From positions 186,001-250,000 of the forward strand of contig NZ_JOIR01000013.1 in the NCBI RefSeq assembly GCF_000720115.1: a stretch of DNA of 64,000 nucleotides, given 5' to 3'. Position 1 is the stretch's first letter; each line of letters begins with the position of its first letter. Below the pieces are notes generated by a model that was not told where the DNA came from, searched no databases, and was given only the letters and a program-made list of their open reading frames with translations. A program made the position numbers and the translations under genes. The stretch comes from Streptomyces sp. NRRL F-2580. Lineage in GTDB: Bacteria > Actinomycetota > Actinomycetes > Streptomycetales > Streptomycetaceae. Below, in pieces: positions 42,536-50,925 of this stretch.

Positions 42536-43339
42536 GTGGAGATTTCGACGAGGGAGGTCTTCGGGGCGCCGTGCTGGGTGAGCCTGATGACCCGCGACCT
42601 CGAGACGGCCCAGCGTTTCTACGGTGCGGTCGCGGGCTGGAGGTTCCGGCCGGCCCGCCTCGGCCAGGCCTTTTCGGTGGCCTACCTGGACCGGGTCCCG
42701 GTGGCGGGGATCGGAGCGCTGGCCGGGGACCTGGGGGTCGCCGTGGCCTGGACCCCGTACTTCGCCGTAGACGACGCCGATGTGGCGGTGGACCGCATCC
42801 GGGAGCGGACGGGCACCATCGCCGTCGGCCCGGTCTCCTTCGAGTCCGGCGGCCGGGCCGCGCTCGTCGCGGACCCGGACGGCGCGGTCTTCGGGATCTG
42901 GGAGGGCGCCGTGGCCGCGGACTGGCGGGCGGGCAAGGGCCCGCTGCCGGCCTGGCTGGAACTGCGTACGCGCAACGCCCTCGACGCGGCGATCTTCTAC
43001 GGCGCGGTACTCGAATGGGCCACCGAACGCCCCGGATGCTGCGAGGTCTCCTACGAGGAGGACCAGGTCGTCCTGCGGCAGAACGGTGAGCCCGTGGCCC
43101 GCCTGAACAGCGGACCCGTCGAGCTCGCCGCCTACTCCCCGCACACCAGGCCCCGCTGGCACGTCCACTTCCGCGTGCCGAAGCTGCGGCCGGCGATCGA
43201 GGCCGCCGTCGCGCTGGGCGGACGCACGGTCTCGGACATCACCTCGAACGCCGTGGAGCGCTGGGTGACGCTCCGCGACCCGGACGGGGCCCTGTTCACC
43301 CTCACCACGCTGCTCGGCGCGGACACGGACCTGGACTGA
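42536..43339 (+). CDS. VOC-family protein with two glyoxalase-like modules
   Basis: The 267-residue protein contains two tandem vicinal-oxygen-chelate modules: CWVSLMTRDLETAQRFYGAV to VADPDGAVFGIWE, and WLELRTRNALDAAIFYGAVL to LRDPDGALFTLTTL. This is the layout of the actinobacterial CFP30B-like group, which lacks a proven reaction. Start is GTG 42536. No partner gene is evident; it is followed by GC-rich tandem repeats. Confidence 0.85.
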   Translation: MEISTREVFGAPCWVSLMTRDLETAQRFYGAVAGWRFRPARLGQAFSVAYLDRVPVAGIGALAGDLGVAVAWTPYFAVDDADVAVDRIRERTGTIAVGPVSFESGGRAALVADPDGAVFGIWEGAVAADWRAGKGPLPAWLELRTRNALDAAIFYGAVLEWATERPGCCEVSYEEDQVVLRQNGEPVARLNSGPVELAAYSPHTRPRWHVHFRVPKLRPAIEAAVALGGRTVSDITSNAVERWVTLRDPDGALFTLTTLLGADTDLD

Positions 43340-43340
43340 C

Positions 43341-43400
43341 CGGCCCGGCCCGACTCGAGCCGACCCGGCCCGACTCGACCCGAGCCGACCCGGCCCGGCC
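43341..43400 (+). repeat. Short imperfect GC tandem repeats after the VOC gene
   Basis: CGACTCGAGCCGACCCGGCC (43351-43370) is repeated with a five-base insertion at 43371-43395 and half units on both sides. The stretch directly follows the VOC stop and fills the space before the DUF6381 gene. No stable hairpin beyond local pairing is obvious. Confidence 0.6.
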
Positions 43401-43528
43401 CCGGCCTGCGGCCGGCCGGGGGAAGCCGGGGGCTGGGGATCACGCTCGGTGACGCTTCGAGATGCGCGCGCCCGGCAGTGCTGGTTCGCTGAATCCGCCC
43501 GCTCTCCCCACCGATCCAAGGAGCGATC

Positions 43529-43717
43529 ATGAGCGTTTCAGGCGAACCCCGCGGCCGGTCCCAGCAGATGCGCGCCAAGGCCCAGGAACTGAACGACGCG
43601 GCCGAGCGTTCGACCGACCCGGAAGAGCGCCGTCGGCTCAAGGAGAAGGCCCGTCGTCTCCAGGAGCAGAGCGAGCAGGAGGGCCGGATGGACGACCGCG
43701 GCATGGACCCCATGTAG
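43529..43717 (+). CDS. DUF6381 family small protein
   Basis: The 62-residue, highly charged helical protein starts MSVSGEPRGRSQQMRAKAQ and contains ERSTDPEERRRLKEKARRLQ, as in the Streptomyces DUF6381 family. AAGGAG stands six bases before the ATG. Function is unknown; its helix could form a coiled coil. A perfect hairpin follows. Confidence 0.8.
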   Translation: MSVSGEPRGRSQQMRAKAQELNDAAERSTDPEERRRLKEKARRLQEQSEQEGRMDDRGMDPM

Positions 43718-43753
43718 CCCTGGAGCCCGTGCCCCGCGCCTCTCCCCCGTACC

Positions 43754-43796
43754 CCGGCCGGTGGCCGCCGCGATCCGTCGCGCGGCCACCGGCCGG
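43754..43796 (+). terminator. Strong hairpin terminator after the DUF6381 gene
   Basis: CCGGCCGGTGGCCGC (43754-43768) pairs perfectly with GCGGCCACCGGCCGG (43782-43796), and the inner bases CGCGA/TCGCG extend the stem further. It lies 37 bases after the DUF6381 stop. Confidence 0.8.
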
Positions 43797-43939
43797 TGCG
43801 CTGCCGCCGGGCACGGCCGGGCCCTCACCGCATGGAGGGGCGGTGTCCGGGTAGCCGCACGGAGAATCCTCCGGCACCCGGGTCCGGCGCGTACGCGTCC
43901 GCCCGCCACGCCGGACCGAGCGGAAGGGGGGCTGGTCTC

Positions 43940-44764
43940 ATGGTCGGCCGATTGGCACGTGAAGGCGCACGGACCGGGTCCCAGGGGGGCACGGGCCGCG
44001 AAGTGGTGGCGCGGTGCGGACTCGTGGCGCGCGGCCTGCTGTACGTACTCGTCGGCGTGCTCGCCGTGCGGGTGGCGTTCGGCGACGGCGGCCAGGAGGC
44101 GGACCGCACGGGCGCGCTGCAGGAGCTGGCGGAGAAGCCCCTCGGCGGTTTCCTGGTGTGGGCCGTCGGAATCGGCCTCGTGTGCATGATGCTGTGGCGG
44201 CTGTCGGAGGCGGTGTTCGGCGCCGCCGGTCCCGACGGCGGCAAGGCCTCCAAGCGGCTGGCGTCGGCGGCCCGGACCGTCTTCTACGGGGTCGTCGCGT
44301 TCTCGGTGCTGTCCTTCGCGGCCGGATCCGGCGGCGGGCGGTCCGGCGACGAGCAGTCGCGTGACGTGACGTCGAAGGTGATGGAGCTGCCGGGCGGCCC
44401 GTGGTGGGTGGGGGCGGCCGGGGCGGCCATCGCCGTGGGCGGCATCGTGATCGCCGTGCAGGCGGCCCGCCGCTCGTTCCGCAAGCAGTTGGAGATGGGC
44501 CGGGTGCCCGAGGGCGTCCGCAAGGCGGTCGTGTTCCTCGGGGTCGCCGGCGGCCTGGCCCGCGGCGCGCTGTTCACCGCGGCCGGGGCCTTCCTCGTCT
44601 ACGCGGCCGTCAGCTACGACCCCTCGCAGGCGAAGGGCGTCGACGACACCCTCAGGGCGTTCGCCGAGACCCCGGCGGGACCGTGGCTCCTCGTGCTGGT
44701 CGGCGCCGGGCTCGTGCTGTTCGGACTGTTCTCCTGGGCGCTGGCCTGCTGGCGCCGTGTGTGA
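43940..44764 (+). CDS. DUF1206 membrane protein
   Basis: The 274-residue protein has six transmembrane helices arranged as three repeats of two, each opening with a Gly-x-x-AR-G-x-Y/F motif (CGLVARGLLYVLVGVLA, AARTVFYGVVAF, AGGLARGALFTAAGAFLVY), which is the DUF1206 pattern. Its role is unknown. ATG 43940 follows GGAAGGGGGGCTGG. It is convergent with the M64 peptidase gene, 25 bases apart. Confidence 0.88.
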   Translation: MVGRLAREGARTGSQGGTGREVVARCGLVARGLLYVLVGVLAVRVAFGDGGQEADRTGALQELAEKPLGGFLVWAVGIGLVCMMLWRLSEAVFGAAGPDGGKASKRLASAARTVFYGVVAFSVLSFAAGSGGGRSGDEQSRDVTSKVMELPGGPWWVGAAGAAIAVGGIVIAVQAARRSFRKQLEMGRVPEGVRKAVVFLGVAGGLARGALFTAAGAFLVYAAVSYDPSQAKGVDDTLRAFAETPAGPWLLVLVGAGLVLFGLFSWALACWRRV

Positions 44765-44789
44765 GGGGGCGTAGGGGGCGCGGCGCGCC

Positions 44790-46148
44790 TCAGAGCCTGA
44801 CCGTCCAGGTGGCCGTGGACCGCAGCGTACGGATGGTCTTCGGGTCGCGTACCGACGGCGTACGGTCCTCGGCCGTGACCGACAGCCGGTGCGTCCGGAG
44901 GTCGAACAGCCACAGCTCCGCCACCGGCACCTCGGTACGGCCCTCGAAGCGCTTCAGCTCCCTGCCGTCGAGGTACCAGCGGACCACCGGCTGCCTGCCG
45001 TCCGCCCCGTTCAGCCTGGGTACGGACGCCTTCGCCGTGTGGCGCAGCCGCAGGGTGCGCTCGGTCGGGGTGAGCGGGGTGACGATCCGCGCGTGCTGGT
45101 AGAAGCCGGCGATCATGGACTCGACGCCGGGCAGGTTGAAGGGCTTGCCCAGGACCCGCATGAGGGAGTTGTCGGTGGGCCGGTAGAGCCCGGTCACGAA
45201 GTAGTTGCCGCCCTCGTAGGCGCCGACGGTACCGCCGTCGGGTGACTTTTCGCCCAGCCAGCGGTACCACTTGGCCCGCTGCGCGGCCATCCCGTCGGCG
45301 GTCAGCGCGGTGCTGTTGGATTCGGCGGGCTCGGGGCCGGTGTACTTCTCGTAGTCCGGGACGCCGGGGTAGAAGTACTCGTCGGCGAGCTTGCCCAGCG
45401 AGTGGCCGGTCTCGTGGATGGCGACCTGGCCGGACTTCGGGTGGCCCGCCGAGGCCGTGGAGATCCCCTCGTAGCCGAGGGTGGCGCTGCGCTCGTTGTA
45501 GCCGGCCCCGCCGTACTTGGCGCTGTTGGCGAGGACGATGACCAGGTCGGCCGCCGGCGCCTTCGCCACGTAGGCGTCGACCTTGGGCTGGTCGACGCAG
45601 AGCAGCCGCTCGATGTCCTCGCACCAGAAGTAGGAGCCGAGGGCGGTGTCGCGGACGGTGGCGGGGTCGGGGTCGCCGGAGACGCCGGAGTCGTGGGAGA
45701 CCGCGTCGACCGTCCAGACGTTGAAGAGGTTCCGGTACGTGGTGTACGGCTCGACGGCGGTCACCTCGGCCCACTTCTGTTCGGCGTCGGCGTGGAAGCG
45801 CGCCAGCTCGGCGGCGGTGTAGCCGTCGCCGATGACGACGACGTCGAGGCGGTCGGCGGTGGAGCCGTTGTCGATCAGTTTGGTGACCGTGCCGTCGGCC
45901 TCGCGCTGCGCCGGGGAGAGCCGGCCCGCGCTCTTCGCGGGGCCGCCCGCGGCCGGCACCCGGGCGTGGCCGGATCCGGCGGCGCCGCCCTGCTCCGGCC
46001 CCGGTATCTCCACCTCCACCCGGCTCTTGGCGGTCGGCGGGTCGGCTGCGTCCGCGGGCCCGGCGGCCACCAGCGCGGCGGTCGCGCAGACCATCGCGAC
46101 GGCCGCGCGCAGCGCCGTGCGGACGGCCGGACGTCTGACTCGAACCAT
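44790..46148 (-). CDS. Secreted IgA-peptidase-type M64 metallopeptidase
   Basis: The 452-residue protein has a signal peptide (TALRAAVAMVCATAALVAAGPADA) and the M64 zinc site HETGHSLGKLADEY (His245, Glu246, His249, Asp256 region). VVVIGDGYTAAELARFHADA at the domain start is also typical. The family was named from a Clostridium IgA protease; Streptomyces members are exported proteases of unknown substrate. GGGGGAGGA stands before the ATG. The upstream region is unusually AT-rich and contains inverted repeats, and a divergent XRE-TPR regulator gene adjoins it, which suggests local control. Confidence 0.88.
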   Translation of the reverse strand: MVRVRRPAVRTALRAAVAMVCATAALVAAGPADAADPPTAKSRVEVEIPGPEQGGAAGSGHARVPAAGGPAKSAGRLSPAQREADGTVTKLIDNGSTADRLDVVVIGDGYTAAELARFHADAEQKWAEVTAVEPYTTYRNLFNVWTVDAVSHDSGVSGDPDPATVRDTALGSYFWCEDIERLLCVDQPKVDAYVAKAPAADLVIVLANSAKYGGAGYNERSATLGYEGISTASAGHPKSGQVAIHETGHSLGKLADEYFYPGVPDYEKYTGPEPAESNSTALTADGMAAQRAKWYRWLGEKSPDGGTVGAYEGGNYFVTGLYRPTDNSLMRVLGKPFNLPGVESMIAGFYQHARIVTPLTPTERTLRLRHTAKASVPRLNGADGRQPVVRWYLDGRELKRFEGRTEVPVAELWLFDLRTHRLSVTAEDRTPSVRDPKTIRTLRSTATWTVRL

Positions 46149-46170
46149 GAAGTCCTCCCCCGGAAACGGA

Positions 46171-46213
46171 AGTTAAGCAGTTTGATAAATCTGCTGAAGT
46201 GGTTGCTTAAACT
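46171..46213. promoter_or_regulatory. AT-rich inverted repeats upstream of the M64 gene
   Basis: AGTTAAGCA (46171-46179) faces TTGCTTAAACT (46203-46213), and AGCAG (46176-46180) faces CTGCT (46191-46195) inside it. The patch is by far the most AT-rich in this part and sits 23 bases before the M64 start and 73 before the regulator start, in the divergent promoter region. It could be the operator of the XRE regulator or promoter elements. Confidence 0.5.
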
Positions 46214-46286
46214 AGGTGGCGCGCGGGTGGTGCGCAATGCCTGCTCCCGCTGAATACTGGGGAGTTCGAGCAACCAGGGGGACTTC

Positions 46287-47666
46287 ATGGACGAACCGGC
46301 CCTGATCGGGCGCCGGGTTCAGCGCATGCGCGGTGAACTCGGTCTGACGCAGCGACAATTGGCGGAACCGGCCTACACCTCGGCCTATGTCTCCACCCTG
46401 GAGTCGGGCAAGGTCCGCCCCTCCGAGACCGCGCTGCGCTTCCTCGCCGCGCGCCTGGGCACCTCGTACGAGGAGCTGACCACCGGCCGCCCCGCCCACG
46501 TGGCCACCGAGCTGCGGCTCGCCCTCACCGACGCCCAGCAGACGCTCGCCACGGGCGAGGCCGCGGAGGCCGCCGTACGCTACGGGCGCCTGCTCACCGA
46601 AGCGGAGGACCTCCGGCTCGTCCCCGAGCAGGCGGAGGCCCGGCTGGGGCTCGGCGAATGCGCCCTGGAGGCCGGGGAACTACCGGACGCGATCGCCCAC
46701 TTCGAGGCGGCCGAGCGCCTGCTGGCCGACCAGCCGCTGCCCCGCCGCGCACGGCCGATCCGCGGGCGCGCGGTGGCCCACCTGCTCGCCGGTGAGCTGC
46801 GCTACGCCTGCTACCTCCTGGAATCCACCATCGACGAGCTGGGCGCGAGCGGGCTGGCCGATCCGGACGCGCTGGTACTGCTCCACGCCGCGGTGATCGG
46901 GCCCTACATCGACATGGGCGCCCATGCCCGCGCCGCCCACGCCGCCGAGCTCGCGCTCGCGCTGGCCCCGCAGGTCAACGATCCGGCGCTGGTGGCCGGG
47001 ATGCACCGGCAGGTGGCCCGGACCTTCCTCGCCGAGGGGCGGGTGGCCGACGCCGACGCCTCCCTCGCCAAGGCCCAGGCGATCTACGGGCAGTTGCGGC
47101 TGCGGACGGATCTGGCGCACTGCCACTGGATGCGCGGCTACGTACAGGCCCAGAACGGCGAGCTCGCCTCGGCGGAACGGGAGCTGCGCACGGCCCGGGA
47201 CATGCTGTCGGCCCGGCGCGCGGGTCTCTACACGGCCCAGGTGGAGGTCGAACTGGCCGACGTGCTGCGGCAGCTGGGCCGGTACGAGGAGGCCGCCGGG
47301 CTGCTCTCCGCGCTGCTGGACCTGGGCGACCGCCACGGCGCCGTCCACGCGGGCGGCGCGCACCGGCTCCTCGGTCTGATGGCCGAGGAGCGCGGTGACA
47401 CCGAGTCCGCCGAGGAGCACTACGTGCAGGCGCTGGCGCTGCTGGAGCGCAGCGGGGCGACCGGGGACCTCGCCGATCTGTGCCGGCTGCTGGGCGACCT
47501 GATGCGGCGTACGGGCCGGGTGGAGGCGGCGATGGACGCCTACCGCACGGGCCTGGGCCACCGGGCGGCTCCGGGCACCACCACCCTGGGGCCGGCGCCC
47601 GCCGCGCCCGCGTTCCGGCCGGCGCGGCTCAGTGGTTCTCGGTGGGCCGCAGGTCCCGCGGAATGA
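46287..47666 (+). CDS. XRE-family regulator with tetratricopeptide repeats
   Basis: The 459-residue protein begins with a helix-turn-helix of the Cro/C1 type (RRVQRMRGELGLTQRQLAEP, then SAYVSTLESGKVRPSETALR) followed by about 350 residues of TPR-like helical repeats (for example AEARLGLGECALEAGELPDA and HRLLGLMAEERGDTESAEEH). This resembles peptide-sensing or stress regulators in actinobacteria. ATG 46287 follows AGGGGGA. It is divergent from the M64 peptidase gene and could control it. Its last 38 bases overlap the convergent MFS gene; the final 35 residues are low-complexity. Confidence 0.85.
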   Translation: MDEPALIGRRVQRMRGELGLTQRQLAEPAYTSAYVSTLESGKVRPSETALRFLAARLGTSYEELTTGRPAHVATELRLALTDAQQTLATGEAAEAAVRYGRLLTEAEDLRLVPEQAEARLGLGECALEAGELPDAIAHFEAAERLLADQPLPRRARPIRGRAVAHLLAGELRYACYLLESTIDELGASGLADPDALVLLHAAVIGPYIDMGAHARAAHAAELALALAPQVNDPALVAGMHRQVARTFLAEGRVADADASLAKAQAIYGQLRLRTDLAHCHWMRGYVQAQNGELASAERELRTARDMLSARRAGLYTAQVEVELADVLRQLGRYEEAAGLLSALLDLGDRHGAVHAGGAHRLLGLMAEERGDTESAEEHYVQALALLERSGATGDLADLCRLLGDLMRRTGRVEAAMDAYRTGLGHRAAPGTTTLGPAPAAPAFRPARLSGSRWAAGPAE

Positions 47667-49152
47667 GCGACCACGTGGTGGCCGCCGCGACGACCGCGAG
47701 GCCGCCGGCCAGGAGGAACGCCGGGGTGATGGCCAGGGTGTAGGCCTGCGAGGCGGTGTCGAGCAGGGCCTGGCCGGCGGAGCCGCCCAGCCGCTCCGCT
47801 GTGTGCGCGGCCTCTCCGACGGAGTCCCGTACGGCGGCGGCGGTGGGGCCGTCCAGGTCGAGGGCGGGCAGGTTGCCCCGGTAGAGCACGGCCGCGGTGG
47901 AGCCGAGGACGGCGACGCCCATGGCCGAGCCGAGCTCGTAGCAGGTCTCCTCTATGGCTGCGGCGCTGGAGACCTCGGCCGCGGGCGCGGCGGAGACCAG
48001 GGTCACCGAGGCCACGGTGGTCGCGATGCCGGCGCCGGCGCCCATGACGGTCAGGGCGGCCGCGAAGGCCGGATAGCCCAGGTCGGTGAAATGCTGGAGG
48101 GTCCAGGGCAGGGCCATGCCGACGGCCAGGACGACCAGTCCGGCGCCGAGCACGTGGCGGATCGCGAAGCGCTCCATCAGCGAGGGCGCCAGCATCGAGG
48201 CGGCGATCAGGGCGAGCGGGGCGGGCAGCAGGCGCACTCCGGCCTGGAGCGGGGTGTAGCCCTCGCCGTACTGGAACCACTGGGTGACCAGGAACAGGAT
48301 CGCGCCCATCCCCACCATGGGCAGGAAGATCGCGGTCGCCGCGACGCTGAAGGCGGGCTTGGCGAACAGCCGGACCTGCAACAGCGGGTTGTCCAGGGTC
48401 AGCTGGCGGCGTACGAAGACGGTCAGTGCGACGGCGGCGACGAGGAGCAGGGCCCAGGGCAGCGGGTCGGCGATCCCGCTCTTGCCGAGCTGCTTGATGC
48501 CGCCCGCGAGGGTGAGCATGCCGACGACCGACTGGCCGACGCCCCACCAGTCCCAGGCGCCGGTGCCGCGCGGGGAACGCGATTCGGGCAGGTAGCGCAG
48601 GCCGGCCGCGACGATGACGGCGGCGACGGGGAGGTTCAGCAGGAAGGCCGAGTGCCAGCCGTAGTCCTGGACGAGGAGCCCGCCGATGACCGGCCCGAAG
48701 GCCATGCCGCCGCCGAAGACGGCCGCCCAGACGGCGAGCGCGAAGGCGCGCTCCTTGGCGTCGGTGAAGACGGTGCGCAGGATCGACACGGTGGACGGCA
48801 TGATGGCAGCGCCGCCGATGCCGAGCAGGCCGCGGGCGGCGATCACGTGCCAGGCCTCGGTGGAGAACACGGCTATGAGCGAGGCCAGCGAGAAGATGCC
48901 GAAGCCGGCCATGAGCAGCCGCTTGCGCCCCCAGCGGTCGCCGAGCGCGCCCGCGGTGACCAGCAGGCCGGAGAGGGCGAGCGCGTAGACGTCGATGATC
49001 CACAGCTGCTGCACGGCGCCGGGCCGGAGGTCGCCGACGAGCGAGGGGAAGGCCACGTTGAGGATCGTGGTGTCCATGGAGATGAGCAGGAGGCTGCCGG
49101 AGAGGATCGCCAGGACGATCCACCTGCGGGGGGCCTGCGCGGGGGTGTGCAT
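47629..49152 (-). CDS. MFS drug exporter, DHA2 family (14 transmembrane helices)
   Basis: The 507-residue protein has about 14 hydrophobic helices and the DHA2 motifs: MDTTILNVAFPSLVGDL in helix 1, the loop motif GALGDRWGRKRLLMAG after helix 2, and GPVIGGLLVQDYGWHSAFLLN, the antiporter motif C region. It would use proton antiport to export drugs. ATG 49152 (MHTPAQAPRRW) was preferred to a GTG eight codons earlier. It lies 48 bases after the TetR gene on the same strand, the usual repressor-pump pair. Confidence 0.9.
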   Translation of the reverse strand: MHTPAQAPRRWIVLAILSGSLLLISMDTTILNVAFPSLVGDLRPGAVQQLWIIDVYALALSGLLVTAGALGDRWGRKRLLMAGFGIFSLASLIAVFSTEAWHVIAARGLLGIGGAAIMPSTVSILRTVFTDAKERAFALAVWAAVFGGGMAFGPVIGGLLVQDYGWHSAFLLNLPVAAVIVAAGLRYLPESRSPRGTGAWDWWGVGQSVVGMLTLAGGIKQLGKSGIADPLPWALLLVAAVALTVFVRRQLTLDNPLLQVRLFAKPAFSVAATAIFLPMVGMGAILFLVTQWFQYGEGYTPLQAGVRLLPAPLALIAASMLAPSLMERFAIRHVLGAGLVVLAVGMALPWTLQHFTDLGYPAFAAALTVMGAGAGIATTVASVTLVSAAPAAEVSSAAAIEETCYELGSAMGVAVLGSTAAVLYRGNLPALDLDGPTAAAVRDSVGEAAHTAERLGGSAGQALLDTASQAYTLAITPAFLLAGGLAVVAAATTWSLIPRDLRPTENH

Positions 49153-49200
49153 CGGGTTCCGTTCAGAGTGGTTCACGGTGTGCGCACTGTGGCGCGCGGG

Positions 49201-49782
49201 TCAGGGTGCGGGGTCGCCGGCGGGGGGCCGCGCGGCGGGCCGCGTCCCGCTGAGGAAGGAGGTCAGGACCAGGTGGCCGATCTGGCGGCGGGCGAGGTGG
49301 CCGTCGCGTACGCCCTCGGCGGCCGCGTCGAGCAGGCCCCAGAGCGAGTACCAGATCCAGTACGGCGGCAGGTCGGCGCGCAGCCGCCCCAGCCGCTGGC
49401 CCAGGGCGAGGAAGGCCAGGGCCCGCTGGTCCTGCCGGTCCACGCCGGCGCGGAACTCCGGGTCCGCGAGCACCGTGGCGTCGCGCGAGGTGAAGCCGTA
49501 GAGGTGCGCGGCGGGCATCAGGGCGAGGACCAGGTCCTCCAGGGCGGCGTCGAAGGCGGCCCCGTCGGCGTCCTCGGCCAGGTCGAGCGGGGCGAGGCAC
49601 CCGTCGACCACCTCGATCGCGCGGACCGCGACGGCCTTCAGCAGCGCCTCGCGGGTCGCGTAGCGGCGGCTGAGCGTGGCGCGGCTGGTCCCGATCCCGG
49701 CGGCGATCTGCACCATCGAGGCGCTGTGATCTCCGGCGAGGACGCGAGCGGCGCCGTCCAGCAGTTCTTCCTCGTGCACCAT
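49201..49782 (-). CDS. TetR-family repressor of the adjoining MFS pump
   Basis: The 193-residue protein has an N-terminal TetR helix-turn-helix (ELLDGAARVLAGDHSASMVQ, IAAGIGTSRATLSRRYATRE) and a helical ligand-binding C-terminal domain. It starts at MVHEEELLDG (49782). The MFS gene follows after 48 bases. A palindrome at 49809-49824, 27 bases before the start, is the likely operator. Confidence 0.88.
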   Translation of the reverse strand: MVHEEELLDGAARVLAGDHSASMVQIAAGIGTSRATLSRRYATREALLKAVAVRAIEVVDGCLAPLDLAEDADGAAFDAALEDLVLALMPAAHLYGFTSRDATVLADPEFRAGVDRQDQRALAFLALGQRLGRLRADLPPYWIWYSLWGLLDAAAEGVRDGHLARRQIGHLVLTSFLSGTRPAARPPAGDPAP

Positions 49783-49808
49783 GGCGATGAGCCCCCTTCG
49801 CCTCGAAC

Positions 49809-49824
49809 GATACAAGTTTGTCTC
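49809..49824. promoter_or_regulatory. Probable TetR operator
   Basis: GATACAAGTTTGTCTC is an imperfect palindrome (6 of 8 positions paired) in an AT-rich patch just ahead of the TetR-MFS pair. Autoregulation by the TetR protein is inferred from position. Confidence 0.5.
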
Positions 49825-49894
49825 ATCCGAGGCAAAGAAGGCCCACCGAGCCACGCCGGAGCACCCGCACAAGCTCCTGGGCACGCAAGGTCAC

Positions 49895-50160
49895 CAGGAC
49901 CGACTTCTTGACCCCCGGCAGGAATCCCGCATGCACCTGTTCGCGCATGCGGACGCGGGAGAGGCCGAACCTGCGCAGGGGCCCGCGCGGCCTTGCGTCC
50001 ACGCTGTCCCGGTTGCGCACCCGGGTGGCACTGGCGCCGCACGGCTGACGCCTCAACTCCGCGAGAGCGACGGCGCGTTCGGCCGCGGTCGAGGACGGCC
50101 GCCGCAGGACCCCCTTCAACTCCGCCCGCCGGGCGGCGTGGGTCGAGCGCTTCCAGCGCC
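49895..50160 (-). pseudogene. rpsN: Decayed zinc-independent ribosomal protein S14 gene
   Basis: The minus strand encodes [20 protein letters not shown], then [20 protein letters not shown] and [20 protein letters not shown], ending [11 protein letters not shown]. This is the zinc-lacking form of S14 without the four zinc cysteines. The N-terminal 25 residues, normally MAKKS-like, are unrecognisable, and at the C-terminus a one-base shift replaces the usual SSW-stop and lets the frame run about 26 codons further to 49823. In Streptomyces the zinc-free paralogues are made in zinc starvation under Zur control. The adjoining CobW remnant supports that this was such a locus. Weak expression of a partial S14 cannot be excluded. 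Confidence 0.7.
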
Positions 50161-50176
50161 GGTACGGGAGCAAGCC

Positions 50177-50448
50177 GTGACCCTGCCCGTCGTCATCGTC
50201 GGCGGGCTCCACGCGGACGGGAGATGGTGCCTCTCGTACGCAGGGCGGCCGCCGCTCTGGGCTGGCACCCCGAGCACGGCGACTGCTGCCAGCACCTGGT
50301 CTTCACCTCACCCGGTCTCGACCGCGATGGGCTGGCGGCGCGGCTCCTCGAGCCGTGCCTGCTGACCGACGCCGAGTACGCCGCCGGGCCGGAGGCGTGG
50401 AAGCGCCTGCCGACCGCCTTCGGCCCGCTGCTCGACCCCGTCTCGTAG
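50177..50448 (+). pseudogene. CobW-type zinc metallochaperone gene with the middle deleted
   Basis: From GTG 50177 the frame reads [15 protein letters not shown], the N-terminus of CobW/YciC-like GTPases up to just before the P-loop region. A few bases later, in another frame, come [20 protein letters not shown] and DRDGLAARLLEPCLLTDAEY to a TAG at 50446-50448, the normal C-terminal end of the same family. About 300 residues, including the GTPase motifs and CXCC site, are gone and the join is out of frame. It is divergent from the S14 remnant. Confidence 0.72.
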
Positions 50449-50544
50449 CCCGTCCCGCCACCCGTCCCGCAAGCCGAAGGAATGGCCGGTCGGAGGGGAT
50501 ATCTCCCCCGGCCGGCCGCCGGGTACGGGACGTGCCCGCGGTGA

Positions 50545-50784
50545 CTACTCGCCGCCGCGGGCACGGGCCCCGGAGCGGGTGCGACCCGCGGTCTGGGCCC
50601 GCTGCGGATGGCGGCGTACGTACTCGTGCTCCAGCTCGTTCATCCGCTTCGTGTGGGTGACCAGCGCGTCGTCGGACCCGTGCAGCAGGGTCTCGTGGCG
50701 CGTGCGGTGGATGGCCTCCAGCTCCTTGAGGAGCCTGCCCTCCTCCAGATTCCGCGCCGCCGGACCGCCGTCGTGCTCCGTCAT
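50545..50784 (-). CDS. DUF6158 family small protein
   Basis: The 79-residue charged protein contains LLKELEAIHRTRHETLLHGS and NELEHEYVRRHPQR, the pattern of the Streptomyces DUF6158 family. It has a basic Gly/Arg-rich end. ATG 50784 follows GGAGGAGGTGCACGTGCC on the minus strand. Function is unknown. It stands alone between the decayed zinc locus and the LysR gene. Confidence 0.75.
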   Translation of the reverse strand: MTEHDGGPAARNLEEGRLLKELEAIHRTRHETLLHGSDDALVTHTKRMNELEHEYVRRHPQRAQTAGRTRSGARARGGE

Positions 50785-50925
50785 GGCACGTGCACCTCCT
50801 CCGCCGGGCCGCGGGATCACGCCTGGCCTTCGTCCCCGGCCACTCCATCATCCTCCGCCCCGCGCCCCGCGTCCTCGTCAGCCGCCGAACCCGGTGGCGG
50901 CCGGGTGCACCGGGGCGGGCGGGCG

